A stretch of 64,000 bases of DNA from NCBI RefSeq assembly GCF_004208635.1, contig NZ_CP035806.1:744001-808000 (forward strand), given 5' to 3'. A model generated the notes under the pieces. The model ran no database searches, was not told the DNA's origin, and worked only from the letters and a program-made list of their open reading frames with translations. This stretch comes from Leucobacter triazinivorans (GTDB lineage: Bacteria > Actinomycetota > Actinomycetes > Actinomycetales > Microbacteriaceae). A program made the translations under genes and the position numbers. Below, piece after piece: positions 50,056-59,917 of this stretch (positions are counted from its first letter, which is position 1; every line of letters begins with the position of its first letter).

Positions 50056-51771
50056 TTAGTCGCTCCTGCGCGGCCAGCGCCAACCGGTGCGCCGGGCGCG
50101 GGCGGTGTCGCGGTCGCCGCCGACGTCATCGCGATCCCACGCGAACGCGCGCAGCAGCTCGTCCTCCTCGGGATCCTTGGGCTTTCGGGGCTCCCCCGGC
50201 GCGGCAGTGACGTCCGAGCCGCCCGAGCCGCCCGAGCCGTCGCCCGAAGCATCGCTCCGGTCGGGCTCCTCGGCAGCTGGTGCTTCGGGCGCCGCACCCC
50301 GCGCGTCGCGATCGGCTCCGTCGGAGACGCCGGGGCCGGGGTCGACGCCGGTGGAATCCCGCGCATCGCGGATCGCGTCGTCGAGCGGCACCGTCTCCAG
50401 AGCGTCGTCGAGCGGCACCGTCTCGAGCGCGTCGTCGAGCGGCGAGGTCTCCTGTCCGGCCGCCTCCCGGGCATGCGGATCGCGCCGGCCCCGCACGCGC
50501 TCGAACATCTCCGCACCCGGCACGCCGCGCGACATCGCGGTGCGGATCCGCGCGTAGTCCACCCTGCCCGCCACCACGCCGAGCACCAGGCCGATCCCGA
50601 GCTCGGCCGCGGCGAGTCCTCCCGTGCGCCACGGGTGCACTCCGGCCTCCGCGAGACGCCCGGGCCCCAGGGATCCGCTCGCCAGCGCGCAGAGACCCGC
50701 GATCGCGAGCCCCGCGATCGCCGCGGCGACGACCGGGATCACGAGGGCGGCGCTCCACGGGGCTCGGCGCGCCTCGGGTCGGCGCGAGGCGAGGATCCCG
50801 ACCCCCAGGCCTGTCAGTACGAGCAGCGCCGGTGCCAGCGCCCCGAGTGCGTCCCATCCCTGCGGGATCGCCCCGAAGAGCGGGAGCGCCGGCATCGGTC
50901 CGAGCAGCGTCTCGAACGGAGTGACCGAGCTTCCCGCCCCCACGGAGAAGCCGGCGCCGGTCAGCCAGGCGAGCGCCCACGCGACCGCCACCGGCACCAG
51001 TGCGAGTTGGATCAGGAAGAGCAGCACCGATCCCAGCGGGTCGAGCTGCAGGCTCTGGGTGAGTCCGATGATCTCGGGATAGCCGACGACGAGGGCGACG
51101 GCGAGCGCGAGCGCAGCGACTCCGATCGCCGCGGCGAGCAGGGCGATGGCGAGCAGCACGGTCTGCGCGGCGCGGGCGGGGAGCGTCGCCGCGTCGCCCC
51201 AGCCGAGAAACGCCGATCCGCGCTGCACCGCACGCAGCACCGAGGTCCACCACGCGTGGTCGTCGCGCGCGGCACGGGCGACGAACGCGACCGCCGCGAC
51301 CGCTCCGTAGACCGACGCGATCACCAGCGTCACGAGCCAGCCCGGCCACGCCGTGCTCGGCGAGACCACCGACACCACCAGCAGGCCGATGGCACCGAAT
51401 CCCAGGGCTCCGCCGAGCACGCCGGCGGCTCCGGTGCCCCCGCGACCCCCGAAACGCCAACCGGCGCGGGCGGCGAGCAGCACCGTGATGAGGGTGAGGC
51501 CGAGCGGCGCCAGCGAGAGCGCGAAGCTCAGATCCTCGGGCGGCTGTCCCAGGCCCAGCGCCGTCTCGGGGTCGAGCTGGAAGCCCATCGGCACCCAGTG
51601 CGCGAGCAACCAGATTCCGCCGATGGCGGAGAGCACCGTCGACGGCTCGGCTGCGAGCTCGAACGTCACGACCCACAGCAGCAGGGCCGGTACGGCGACG
51701 ATCACGAGCCCGGCGAGCCCGACGGCAGCCGCCTCGATCGCCGCGATCGCCGCCGTCACTATGGATCTCAT
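50056..51771 (-). CDS. Polytopic membrane protein (DUF6350-like)
   Basis: A 571-residue protein from ATG 51771. About 14 hydrophobic helices span residues 1-410 (for example AAAVGLAGLVIVAVPALLLW; IALLAAAIGVAALALAVALV), followed by a charged cytoplasmic tail (415-571) with a 9-residue repeat LETVPLDDA and ending in RRTGWRWPRR. In actinobacteria a protein of this kind commonly lies between sucCD and purN-purH, and that gene neighbourhood is kept here in outline, which supports the DUF6350 assignment. Its function is unknown. Confidence 0.75.
   Translation of the reverse strand: MRSIVTAAIAAIEAAAVGLAGLVIVAVPALLLWVVTFELAAEPSTVLSAIGGIWLLAHWVPMGFQLDPETALGLGQPPEDLSFALSLAPLGLTLITVLLAARAGWRFGGRGGTGAAGVLGGALGFGAIGLLVVSVVSPSTAWPGWLVTLVIASVYGAVAAVAFVARAARDDHAWWTSVLRAVQRGSAFLGWGDAATLPARAAQTVLLAIALLAAAIGVAALALAVALVVGYPEIIGLTQSLQLDPLGSVLLFLIQLALVPVAVAWALAWLTGAGFSVGAGSSVTPFETLLGPMPALPLFGAIPQGWDALGALAPALLVLTGLGVGILASRRPEARRAPWSAALVIPVVAAAIAGLAIAGLCALASGSLGPGRLAEAGVHPWRTGGLAAAELGIGLVLGVVAGRVDYARIRTAMSRGVPGAEMFERVRGRRDPHAREAAGQETSPLDDALETVPLDDALETVPLDDAIRDARDSTGVDPGPGVSDGADRDARGAAPEAPAAEEPDRSDASGDGSGGSGGSDVTAAPGEPRKPKDPEEDELLRAFAWDRDDVGGDRDTARARRTGWRWPRRSD
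50375..50455. repeat. 27-bp coding tandem repeat
   Basis: Two full 27-bp units (50375-50401, 50402-50428) and a partial third encode LETVPLDDA-type repeats in the cytoplasmic tail of the polytopic protein. Confidence 0.85.
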
Positions 51772-51853
51772 CGACCAGAAGCTTACTCTGCGGCGTTGGG
51801 AGACGTCTCGTGCGGAACGCGCCGAGCGACGGCGCGCGAACCGGCGCCGGCCG

Positions 51854-52903
51854 TCACCAGGCGGCGGCGACGGCGCGGTGGGTTTCGAAGAGCGGAACCG
51901 CCGCGCCCTCGGGCGCACGGCCGAAGCCGCACTCGGTAGCGACGCCGAATGGGCGGTGGACGTGCCGCTCGGCCGCGGCGATTCGTCGGCCCGCTCCCGC
52001 AGCGCCGTCCTCCCGATGCACGAGCCCGAGGTAGAGCTCCGTCGTCTCCGGGATGCGCAGCTCTTCCAGCGGCGCGAAGTAGGCGTCGTCGTCGCGCTCG
52101 ATCGGCACGGGCAGGTGCACCCAGGTCAGCGGGCGTGCGGCAGCGGCGACCGCGAGGTTCGCGAAGCGCACGAGGTTGGCGGTGTCGGCCGGCTCGACGA
52201 AGTGCTTCTCGGCCACGTCGCCGTAGCAGAGGTGCACCCCGACCTCGACGTCGCCGGGCACCCGGTCGATCTGCCGCGCGAGCCGCTCGCTCGTGCCGGC
52301 CCACACGTCGTCGAACCACTCGTAGGGCTCGCCAGTGTAGCCCCGCAGCCCCTCGAGCATCGCGAACTCCAGGGCCGCATCCCACTGGATCGCCAGTTCG
52401 TCGTGCGGGATCGCGGCGAGGATCCGCTCCAGCTCGGCGGCGAGCGCCGCCTCGTAGACGGGTTCGAACGCCGCGCGGTCGGCCGCGGCGACGAAGCTCC
52501 CCACCACTCCGAGCGGCGTGGGCAGAGAGACCTGGAAGCGCGTCGCCGCGGGCACGGCGCCCGCCGCCTTCAGCCGGGAGAACACCTCCCAGGAGTCGAG
52601 CGCCGCGTCGGCGTAGCCGAGCGGCGGCAGCTCGAGATCCTCGGCCCGCACTCCGTCGGCGATGCGCACCGGGCGCATGTCGAGCGTGCGCAGCGGGATC
52701 GGGGTGTCGCCCACGCGCTCGATGCCGGCGGCCTGCCCCAGACGATCGGCCTGGAAGACGATCCAGTGGAATCGCTCGCCCACCTCGCCGTCGGGGATGC
52801 GCTTGAGTCGGTCTCCGAGGTGCTCGGCGGCGGTGCGGATGGTCGTCTCGGCATCGTCGAAGTTGATGCTGCCGACGAGGTGCGCTCCCTGGGGTGCAGT
52901 CAT
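51854..52903 (-). CDS. MetE C-domain-like (cobalamin-independent methionine synthase superfamily) protein
   Basis: A 349-residue single TIM-barrel-like protein. HLCYGD (His224, Cys226) and ATECGFGR (Cys325) are placed as the zinc ligands of the MetE C-terminal domain, and RIPDGEVGERFHWI is near the N-terminus. It lacks the N-terminal half of true MetE (about 750 residues) so it is probably a methyltransferase or related enzyme using another methyl donor. It stands alone and is divergent from the sulfite-oxidase-like gene across 54 bp. Confidence 0.75.
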   Translation of the reverse strand: MTAPQGAHLVGSINFDDAETTIRTAAEHLGDRLKRIPDGEVGERFHWIVFQADRLGQAAGIERVGDTPIPLRTLDMRPVRIADGVRAEDLELPPLGYADAALDSWEVFSRLKAAGAVPAATRFQVSLPTPLGVVGSFVAAADRAAFEPVYEAALAAELERILAAIPHDELAIQWDAALEFAMLEGLRGYTGEPYEWFDDVWAGTSERLARQIDRVPGDVEVGVHLCYGDVAEKHFVEPADTANLVRFANLAVAAAARPLTWVHLPVPIERDDDAYFAPLEELRIPETTELYLGLVHREDGAAGAGRRIAAAERHVHRPFGVATECGFGRAPEGAAVPLFETHRAVAAAW

Positions 52904-52957
52904 GACTCCCAGTCTACGAGCCTTCCGGCGTCGCGAGCGGCGGCGTATCCTCGGAGC

Positions 52958-54469
52958 ATGACGGAGCGGATGAGCACCGGCGCCGCTGCCTGGGCGGGGA
53001 TCTCGGCCGCCATCGCGGCCACCGGGGCCGGCGAGGTCGCCGCCCTGGTGCTGGCTCCGGCCTCGAGCCCGGTGGCGACCATCGGCTCGGCGATCATCGA
53101 TCTTGCTCCGGCGTGGGCGAAGGATCTCGTCATCGCGCTGTTCGGCACCGCAGACAAGCTCGCCCTGCTCGCGCTGATCGGCCTCGCGCTCGCCGCTCTG
53201 GGCGCGGCGGCGGGCATCCTGCAGCGCGCACGGCCGCCCTGGGGCGCCGTGCTCGTCGGGTCGATCGGGGCACTCGGACTGCTGGCGAGCCTCACCCGGG
53301 ATCAGCCCGACCCGCTCGCCGCGGTCCCGTCGATCCTCGCGGCAGCCACCGGGATCCTCTGCATCCACGTGTTCGTCCGGCCGCGTGCGCGCGGCGGCTC
53401 AGGACCCGTGTCGCGCCGCGGCTTCCTCGTGGCGAGCGGCTCCGCGGCGGTCCTGGGCGCTGCGGCCGTCGTCGCCTCGACTCTGGGGCGGACGGCCGAC
53501 CGTTCCGTGCGCGCCATCCGCCGCGCACTGCGCCTGCCGGCCGCGACCGCCGTCGCGGCGGTGCCGGCGGGCGCCGAGCTCGCCGTGCCGGGGCTCGAGC
53601 CGGTCATCACGCCGAACCCCGAGTTCTACCGCATCGACACCGCGCTCATCGTGCCGCAGCTCGACCCGTCGGAGTGGGAGCTGCGCATCCACGGACTCGT
53701 CGATCGCGAGGTGGTGCTCACCTGGGACGAGCTGCTCGCACTTCCGCTCGAGGAGTCCGTGACCACGCTCAGCTGCGTGTCGAACGAGGTCGGAGGAGAT
53801 CTGGTCGGCACGGCCGTCTGGCTGGGGTACCCGATCCGGCACCTGCTCGCCCGCGCCGGCGTGAGGCCGGAGGCCGACATGGTGCTCTCCCGCGCGCAGG
53901 GCGGATTCACCGCGGGCACGCCGCTCGAGGCGCTGGTCGACGAGCGCAACGCGATCCTCGCCATCGGCATGAACGGCGAGCCGCTGCCCCTCGAGCACGG
54001 GTTCCCGGCGCGGCTGGTCGTGCCCGGCCTGTACGGCTACGTCTCGGCCACGAAGTGGGTCGTGGAGCTCGAGGTCACCCGTTTCGACCGGGCCACGGCG
54101 TACTGGACGGATCGCGGCTGGTCGGCCCGCGGTCCGATCAAGCTGCAGTCGCGCATCGACGTGCCGCGCGGGCGGGAGGTCCCCGCCGGGGAGACCGTCG
54201 TCGCGGGTGTGGCCTGGCAGCCGCACGTCGGCATCGACGGTGTGGAGGTCCGCGTCGACGGCGGCCCTTGGCGGCCGACGGACCTCGCGTCCGCGATATC
54301 TGATGACACGTGGGTGCAGTGGATGCTCCGCGTGGATCTCGGCCCCGGCGAGCACGAGCTCACCTGCCGGGCGCGCAGCGCGGCGGGCGAGGTGCAGACC
54401 GAGGCCCGGTCTCCGGTCGCACCCGACGGTGCGACCGGCTGGCACACCGTGCGCGTCACCGCTGCGTAA
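52958..54469 (+). CDS. Membrane-anchored molybdopterin oxidoreductase (sulfite-oxidase-like)
   Basis: A 503-residue protein. The N-terminal region (1-175) has about four to five helices and an Arg-Arg motif before the last hydrophobic stretch (SRRGFLVASGSAAVLGAAAV), a Tat-like element. The catalytic Mo-cofactor domain (about 215-395) includes TLSCVSNEVGGDLVG with the Mo-ligating Cys, and AKWVVELEV-like segment TKWVVELEVT. The C-terminal beta domain (about 400-500) resembles the Mo-co dimerisation domain. It likely oxidises or reduces a small extracytoplasmic substrate; no haem partner gene is adjacent. Confidence 0.88.
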   Translation: MTERMSTGAAAWAGISAAIAATGAGEVAALVLAPASSPVATIGSAIIDLAPAWAKDLVIALFGTADKLALLALIGLALAALGAAAGILQRARPPWGAVLVGSIGALGLLASLTRDQPDPLAAVPSILAAATGILCIHVFVRPRARGGSGPVSRRGFLVASGSAAVLGAAAVVASTLGRTADRSVRAIRRALRLPAATAVAAVPAGAELAVPGLEPVITPNPEFYRIDTALIVPQLDPSEWELRIHGLVDREVVLTWDELLALPLEESVTTLSCVSNEVGGDLVGTAVWLGYPIRHLLARAGVRPEADMVLSRAQGGFTAGTPLEALVDERNAILAIGMNGEPLPLEHGFPARLVVPGLYGYVSATKWVVELEVTRFDRATAYWTDRGWSARGPIKLQSRIDVPRGREVPAGETVVAGVAWQPHVGIDGVEVRVDGGPWRPTDLASAISDDTWVQWMLRVDLGPGEHELTCRARSAAGEVQTEARSPVAPDGATGWHTVRVTAA

Positions 54470-54566
54470 CGGCTCCCAGCGGGCGAGCCCCCGGGATCGG
54501 TGACCACGGATCCGGATCCGAGCCCGCCGAGCAGCCCGGGCGGGATCGCACCCCTAGGCTGGCCTC

Positions 54567-55550
54567 ATGACCTCGGATGCCCAGGACCACTCGACGCGCG
54601 GCCGGATCGTGATCGGAGGTGCGGGCGGTTTCATGGGCCGATACCTCGCCGAGCGCTCACGGGCCGCCGGGCGCGAGGTGGTGACGATCGGGCGATCCGG
54701 AGCGGATCTGCGCTGGGACGACGCGCACGGGATCGCCGCCGCGGTCGACGGCGCTGCGCTGGTCGTCGGTCTCGCGGGCAAGAGCGTGAACTGCCGGTAC
54801 ACCCCGGCGAACCGAGCCGAGATCTTCCGCTCCCGGCTCGACACCACCGCGGCGCTGTCCCGGGCGATCGCGGCCGCCGCGACGCCGCCTGCGCTGTGGG
54901 TCAACGCCGCCACCGCGACGATCTACCGGCATGCCGAGGACCGGCCGATGACGGAGCAGGGCGGAGAGATCGGCAGCGGCTTCTCCGTCGAGGTCGCGAA
55001 GGCCTGGGAGTGCGCGCTCTTCGCCGACGAGCTGCCCGCGACGCGCCGGGTGGCGCTGCGGACCGCGATCGTGCTGGGGCACGGCGGCGTGCTGGCCCCG
55101 ATCCGCCGGCTCGCGCGCCTGGGTCTCGGCGGGCCGCAGGTCGACGGGTGGTGGCCGACGACCCGGTCCCGGCGCGAGGCCGGAACGCTCCACCTGCGGG
55201 GTTCTGGCCGGGGCAGGCAGCGCTTCAGCTGGATCCACATCGAGGACGCGGCGCGGATCATCGACTTCCTGGAAGATCATCCGGAGCTCGACGGTCCGGT
55301 GAACGCGAGCTCGCCTCGGCCCGTCGACAACCGGGAGTTCATGGCGGCGGTGCGGCGGGTGCTCGGGGTGCGCTTCGGGCCTCCGACGCCGCGCTGGGCG
55401 CTGGAGATCGGCGCCATCGGCATCCGCACCGAGACCGAACTCGTGCTCAAGAGCCGCTGGGTGCTCCCGGAGCGCCTCGAGTCCGCGGGGTTCGCATTCG
55501 CCTACCCCGAGCTCGAGCCCGCGCTGCGCGAGGCGTTCAACCGGGCGTAG
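54567..55550 (+). CDS. TIGR01777-type NAD-dependent epimerase/dehydratase-like protein
   Basis: A 327-residue SDR-fold protein. Nucleotide loop GGAGGFMGRYLAERS, then VVGLAGKSVNCRYTPANRAEI (hallmark of the TIGR01777/YfcH group), RFSWIHIEDAARIIDFL and a C-terminal DUF1731-like segment (VLKSRWVLPERLESAGFAFA). Substrate unknown. ATG 54567 fits the family start. It is convergent with sucD; a nested hairpin (55568-55622) lies between. Confidence 0.87.
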   Translation: MTSDAQDHSTRGRIVIGGAGGFMGRYLAERSRAAGREVVTIGRSGADLRWDDAHGIAAAVDGAALVVGLAGKSVNCRYTPANRAEIFRSRLDTTAALSRAIAAAATPPALWVNAATATIYRHAEDRPMTEQGGEIGSGFSVEVAKAWECALFADELPATRRVALRTAIVLGHGGVLAPIRRLARLGLGGPQVDGWWPTTRSRREAGTLHLRGSGRGRQRFSWIHIEDAARIIDFLEDHPELDGPVNASSPRPVDNREFMAAVRRVLGVRFGPPTPRWALEIGAIGIRTETELVLKSRWVLPERLESAGFAFAYPELEPALREAFNRA

Positions 55551-55567
55551 TCTCCCGAGACCGAGCC

Positions 55568-55622
55568 GATTGTTCCAGCCCGAGCACTTCAGCGGTGCTG
55601 AACGCCTCGGGTTCGCACAATC
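55568..55622. terminator. Nested bidirectional hairpin between convergent genes
   Basis: Arms GATTGT/ACAATC (55568-55573, 55617-55622), CCCGAG/CTCGGG (55579-55584, 55606-55611) and TTCAGC-GGT-GCTGAA (55588-55602) nest in one structure. It lies between the TIGR01777 gene and sucD and could stop transcripts from both sides. Confidence 0.6.
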
Positions 55623-55724
55623 AAGTCGGTTTCGGCGTTCTCCGCCGGTAGAGCGAGCGGAGCGGGCCGGAACTCACCGGGATGGTGGGTTGCGGCCCGC
55701 TTCGCTCGACCGGCGCCGGCGCGG

Positions 55725-56627
55725 TTACAGCGCGGCGTAAGCCTGGCGCAGCAGCTCCGCGGTCTCGGTGGGCGTCTTGCCCACCGCGACGCCGGCGGCC
55801 TCGAGGGCCTCCTTCTTCGCCTGGGCGGTGCCCGCGGAGCCCGACACGATGGCGCCGGCGTGGCCCATCGTCTTGCCCTCGGGCGCCGTGAAGCCCGCCA
55901 CGTAGCCCACGACCGGCTTCGTCACGTGCGCCTTGATGTACTCGGCCGCGCGCTCCTCGGCGTCGCCGCCGATCTCGCCGATCATCACGATCGCCTGCGT
56001 CTCGGGATCCGCCTCGAACGCCGCGAGGGCGTCGATGTGCGTCGTGCCGATGACGGGGTCGCCGCCGATCCCGATCGCGGTCGAGAAACCGAGATCGCGC
56101 AGCTCGTACATCATCTGGTAGGTCAGCGTGCCCGACTTCGAGACGAGACCGATCGGCCCCTTGCCGGTGATCGTCGCCGGCGTGATCCCCGCGAGCGCCT
56201 CGCCCGGCGTGATGATGCCCGGGCAGTTCGGCCCGATGATGCGAGTCGTGCCGCCCGTCGCCTTCGCGTGCGCCCACAGCTCAGCCGAGTCCTTGACGGG
56301 CACGCCCTCGGTGATGATGACGAGCAGGCCGATGCCCGCGTCGATGGCCTCGATCGCGGCGTCCTTGGTGAAGGCCGGGGGCACGAACGCGACCGACACG
56401 TCGGCACCGGTCTCGGCCATCGCCTCGGCGACCGACGCGAAGACGGGCAGCTCGACCGTCGCGCCCGAGGCGTCGACGTGCGAGACGGTGGTGCCGGCCT
56501 TGCGGGCGTTCACACCGCCCACGATCTGCGTGCCGGCAGCGAGCATGCGCGCGGTGTGCTTGGTGCCCTCGCCGCCGGTGATGCCCTGGACGATGACCTT
56601 GGAATCCTTGTTCAGGAAGATCGACAT
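55725..56627 (-). CDS. sucD: Succinyl-CoA synthetase alpha subunit
   Basis: A 300-residue ADP/GDP-forming ligase subunit of the TCA cycle. [20 protein letters not shown] is the CoA-binding start; [28 protein letters not shown] and [20 protein letters not shown] (phospho-His loop region) follow. It starts 30 bp after sucC and the two are one operon. Confidence 0.97.
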   Translation of the reverse strand: MSIFLNKDSKVIVQGITGGEGTKHTARMLAAGTQIVGGVNARKAGTTVSHVDASGATVELPVFASVAEAMAETGADVSVAFVPPAFTKDAAIEAIDAGIGLLVIITEGVPVKDSAELWAHAKATGGTTRIIGPNCPGIITPGEALAGITPATITGKGPIGLVSKSGTLTYQMMYELRDLGFSTAIGIGGDPVIGTTHIDALAAFEADPETQAIVMIGEIGGDAEERAAEYIKAHVTKPVVGYVAGFTAPEGKTMGHAGAIVSGSAGTAQAKKEALEAAGVAVGKTPTETAELLRQAYAAL

Positions 56628-56657
56628 TCTGTTGCTTCTTTCCGTGAGTCTCGTCGG

Positions 56658-57824
56658 TTAGCGGGCGTTGGCCAGTTCGGCGGCCTTGTCGGCGCCCTCG
56701 TCCATGGTGGCGGCCTGCGTCACGAGCGGGTGCGCGGCCTCGTCGAGGATCCGGCGCCCCTCCTCGACGTTGTTGCCGTCGAGACGCACCACGAGCGGCT
56801 TGTTCGCGGCGTCGCCGAGCTTGGCGAGCGCTCCCACGATGCCGTTGGCGACCGCGTCGCACGCGGTGATGCCGCCGAAGACGTTGACGAACACCGACTT
56901 GACCTGCGGGTCGCCGAGGATCACGTCGAGGCCGGCGGCCATGACCTCTGCCGAGGCGCCGCCGCCGATGTCGAGGAAGTTGGCGGGCTTCACCCCGCCG
57001 TGGTTCTCTCCCGCGTAGGCGACGACGTCGAGCGTCGACATCACGAGGCCCGCACCGTTGCCGATGACGCCCACCTCGCCATCGAGCTTCACGTAGTTGA
57101 GATCCTGCGCCTTGGCCTTCGCCTCGAGCGGGTCCTCCGCCGCCTTGTCCTCGAGCGCCTCGTGCTCGGGCTGGCGGAAGTCGGCGTTGGCGTCGAGCGA
57201 GACCTTGCCGTCGAGCGCGATGATCTCGCCGGCGCCGGTGAGCACGAGCGGGTTCACCTCGACGAGTGTCGCGTCTTCGCCCGTGTACACGTCGTAGAGC
57301 TTCTGGAACACCGGCACGACCTTCGCGACGAGCTCCTCGGGGAAGCGCGCGGCCCGGGCGATCTCCTCGGCCTTTGCCGCGTCGATGCCGACGAGCGGGT
57401 CGACCTCGATGCGCGCGAGCGCCTCGGGCTTCTCGACCGCCAGCTGCTCGATCTCCATCCCGCCCTCGACCGAGCAGAGCGACAGATACGACCGGTTGGC
57501 GCGGTCGAGCAGCACGGAGAAGTAGAACTCCTGCGCGATGTCGGCGCCCGCGGCCACCATGACGCGCTGCACGACGTGCCCCTTGATGTCGAGACCGAGG
57601 ATCGCCTGCGCGGCGGCGAACGCCTCGTCGGGGTTCTTCGCGACCTTCACGCCGCCGGCCTTGCCGCGGCCGCCCGTCTTCACCTGCGCCTTGACGACGA
57701 CCACGCCGCCGATCTTCTCGGCCGCGGCGCGCGCCTCCTCCGGCGTATCCGCGATGAGGCCGGCGAGCACCGGCACTCCGTATCGCTCAAAGATGTCTCG
57801 TGCCTGGTACTCGTACAGATCCAC
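56658..57824 (-). CDS. sucC: Succinyl-CoA synthetase beta subunit
   Basis: A 388-residue ATP-grasp subunit: [65 protein letters not shown] and [13 protein letters not shown]. It partners SucD to make succinate and a nucleoside triphosphate. A perfect palindrome in its leader (57868-57881) is a likely operator. In the same window kgd supplies its substrate, succinyl-CoA. Confidence 0.97.
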   Translation of the reverse strand: MDLYEYQARDIFERYGVPVLAGLIADTPEEARAAAEKIGGVVVVKAQVKTGGRGKAGGVKVAKNPDEAFAAAQAILGLDIKGHVVQRVMVAAGADIAQEFYFSVLLDRANRSYLSLCSVEGGMEIEQLAVEKPEALARIEVDPLVGIDAAKAEEIARAARFPEELVAKVVPVFQKLYDVYTGEDATLVEVNPLVLTGAGEIIALDGKVSLDANADFRQPEHEALEDKAAEDPLEAKAKAQDLNYVKLDGEVGVIGNGAGLVMSTLDVVAYAGENHGGVKPANFLDIGGGASAEVMAAGLDVILGDPQVKSVFVNVFGGITACDAVANGIVGALAKLGDAANKPLVVRLDGNNVEEGRRILDEAAHPLVTQAATMDEGADKAAELANAR

Positions 57825-57867
57825 GTACTGTCCTTCGCTTGTCGGGGTGATCCGAGGCAGAAAAGTG

Positions 57868-57881
57868 TCTCGATGTCGAGA
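57868..57881. promoter_or_regulatory. Operator-like palindrome upstream of sucCD
   Basis: TCTCGA-TG-TCGAGA is a perfect 6-2-6 inverted repeat 44 bp before the sucC start. The cognate regulator is not identifiable here. Confidence 0.45.
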
Positions 57882-57930
57882 TAAGTCGACCAGTCCGAAA
57901 TTCTATCACCGCAGGATGTGGGCGCAGCGT

Positions 57931-58956
57931 TCAGCGGCGCTGCTTGCTGCGGTAGAGCGCCGAGTCGGCCCGGCCCGTCGCCGATTCGAGTGCCTCGTCC
58001 GGCTCGACCAGCACGGCTCCCCAGGTCCAGGAGTGACGCGCCGTCTGCTGCGCGTGCCGCAGGAGCGACTCGGCGGCGTCGAGACCCAACGGCAGCAGCA
58101 GCACGAACTCGTCGCCCCCGATCCGCGCCACGATCCCGTTGGAGCGGTCCCAGGCGCCGCGCATCCCCACCAGCTCGCGCCACGCGTGCGCCGATTCGCG
58201 CAGTGCGAGATCGCCGGACGAGTGCCCGCCCTCCTCGTTCACCAGCCTGAAGTCGTCGAAGTCGATGATGACGAGGGTCACGGGGAGGCCGCGGCGCGCC
58301 GCGCGCTGGCGCAGGCGCTGCGCGGCCCCGCGGAGACCGCGCCTATTGAGCACGCCCGTGAGCGGGTCGGTGGCGGCCTGCGTGCGCACCTGCCGACGCA
58401 CGAGACGCGCGCCGGCGAAGGTGAACAGTGCGATCAGCACTGCGTAGCTCACGAGCGTGAGCGGCGAGCCGACCCCCGCTCCGAGGGAGGGATTCCACAC
58501 CAGCGTCAAGCAGACGCGCAGCGCGCTCAGCGCCATGAAGGGGACGGCGATGCGCGCGGGGAAGAACCACCCGATGTAGAGTGCGGAGAGGGGCAGCGCG
58601 AGCAGCGCGTTGATCTCGGCGTGGGTGTGATGCGAGAACACGAGGAAGTAGGTCGACCACGCTTCGATCCCCACCGCCAGGATCAGCCCCAGCTGCCGCG
58701 AGTAGAGCCGCCCGAGGGCCAGGGGCACGGCCGCGCCCAGGGTGTACAGCACGAGCCACCACGTCACGATGTCGCGCTGGATCTCGGGATGCCCCACGAC
58801 GAGGTCTACGGCGAAGACCAGCGCCAGGAGCAGCGAGATCATGGAGCTGACGAACGAGAAGGGCGTCTGCCAGCGCACGAATCGCGAGGCGAGCACGCGT
58901 GCGCGCTCGACGCCGTGCGCCCAGGCACTCGGCCGATCGGAGTGCCGCCTATGCAC
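57931..58956 (-). CDS. Membrane diguanylate cyclase (GGDEF), second of a pair
   Basis: A 341-residue protein from GTG 58956. Six or so N-terminal helices (for example SSMISLLLALVFAVDLVVGH; LGLILAVGIEAWSTYFLVFS) precede a GGDEF domain: TDPLTGVLNRRGL, VIIDFDDFRLVNEEGGHSSGD, and the active-site RIGGDEFVLLLP. The full GGDEF motif predicts cyclic-di-GMP synthesis. No RxxD inhibitory site is evident. It overlaps the end of the paralogous gene by 8 bp, so the two are coupled. Confidence 0.87.
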   Translation of the reverse strand: MHRRHSDRPSAWAHGVERARVLASRFVRWQTPFSFVSSMISLLLALVFAVDLVVGHPEIQRDIVTWWLVLYTLGAAVPLALGRLYSRQLGLILAVGIEAWSTYFLVFSHHTHAEINALLALPLSALYIGWFFPARIAVPFMALSALRVCLTLVWNPSLGAGVGSPLTLVSYAVLIALFTFAGARLVRRQVRTQAATDPLTGVLNRRGLRGAAQRLRQRAARRGLPVTLVIIDFDDFRLVNEEGGHSSGDLALRESAHAWRELVGMRGAWDRSNGIVARIGGDEFVLLLPLGLDAAESLLRHAQQTARHSWTWGAVLVEPDEALESATGRADSALYRSKQRR

Positions 58957-59917
58957 GCAGATCACCCCGCTTGCGGTGCTTCTGCTCGTAGAGCGCGCTG
59001 TCGGCGCGGGCCAGCAGCTCATCCGCCGTATCCCCGGGCACCGCCTCGGCGATCCCCCACGACCACGCGTTCACGGACCCCTGCTGCAGCCGCTGCACCA
59101 CCGCGGTGCCCCCGGCGGCGTCCACCCCGGGCAGCAGCAGCACGAACTCGTCGCCGCCGATCCGGGCGACCACGTCGCCCGAGCGCATCTCCTCGCGCCA
59201 GGACTCGACGGTCGAGATGAGCGCCGCATCGCCCGCGGCGTGCCCGTGCGCGTCGTTCAACCGCTTGAAGTCGTCGAAATCGACGGCGACGACGCAGAAT
59301 CCGCCGCGCCGCGCGGTGAGGCGCCGCAGCCGGGAATCGAGCCGCTCCACGAACCCCCGACGGTTGCACACCCCGGTGAGCGGATCGGTGGCGGCCACGC
59401 GCAGCTGCCGCCACCACAGCGTGAAGCCGACCCCGTAGCAGAACACCAGGCTCAGGAGTCCGTGCACCGCGACGGGCGTACCGATAGCGCCGTCGGGCCA
59501 CAGGAGCGGGTTCCCCGCGATCACCGCGCTGAAGGCGCTCAGACTCACGAGAAGCAGAGGCACTGCGAACGCGGGGCGCACGAACCAGCCGAGGTAGAAC
59601 GCGATCACCGGCATCTGCTGCAGCGATGAGATGACCGATTGCGGATCATCGGCGAGGCTGAGGAAGTACGACTGCGCGCCGATGAAGAGCATCACCCCGA
59701 CGATCCCGATCCAGTTCGGCACGCTGCGCCCGAACGCGAACGCGGCGACACCCCCGACGAGACAGGCGATCAGCAGCAGCCAGACGAGCCACGGGCTGAT
59801 CTGGTTGCTATGGAACAGCAGGTCGATGACGAGCGTGAGCGCGAGGAGCAGCGTCGCGAAGGTGAGGTAGAGAGAATGCGGGCTCTGACGTCGAAGCTGG
59901 TGAGACAGCCAGGCCAT
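58949..59917 (-). CDS. Membrane diguanylate cyclase (GGDEF), first of a pair
   Basis: A 322-residue protein from ATG 59917 (GGGGAAG upstream). It has about six N-terminal helices, then TDPLTGVCNRRGFVERLD, VAVDFDDFKRLNDAHGHAAGD and the active-site RIGGDEFVLLLP. It is clearly a paralogue of the following gene (same fold, similar loops), pointing to a tandem duplication with divergence in the sensor part. No EAL or HD-GYP phosphodiesterase is in the window. Confidence 0.88.
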   Translation of the reverse strand: MAWLSHQLRRQSPHSLYLTFATLLLALTLVIDLLFHSNQISPWLVWLLLIACLVGGVAAFAFGRSVPNWIGIVGVMLFIGAQSYFLSLADDPQSVISSLQQMPVIAFYLGWFVRPAFAVPLLLVSLSAFSAVIAGNPLLWPDGAIGTPVAVHGLLSLVFCYGVGFTLWWRQLRVAATDPLTGVCNRRGFVERLDSRLRRLTARRGGFCVVAVDFDDFKRLNDAHGHAAGDAALISTVESWREEMRSGDVVARIGGDEFVLLLPGVDAAGGTAVVQRLQQGSVNAWSWGIAEAVPGDTADELLARADSALYEQKHRKRGDLRA

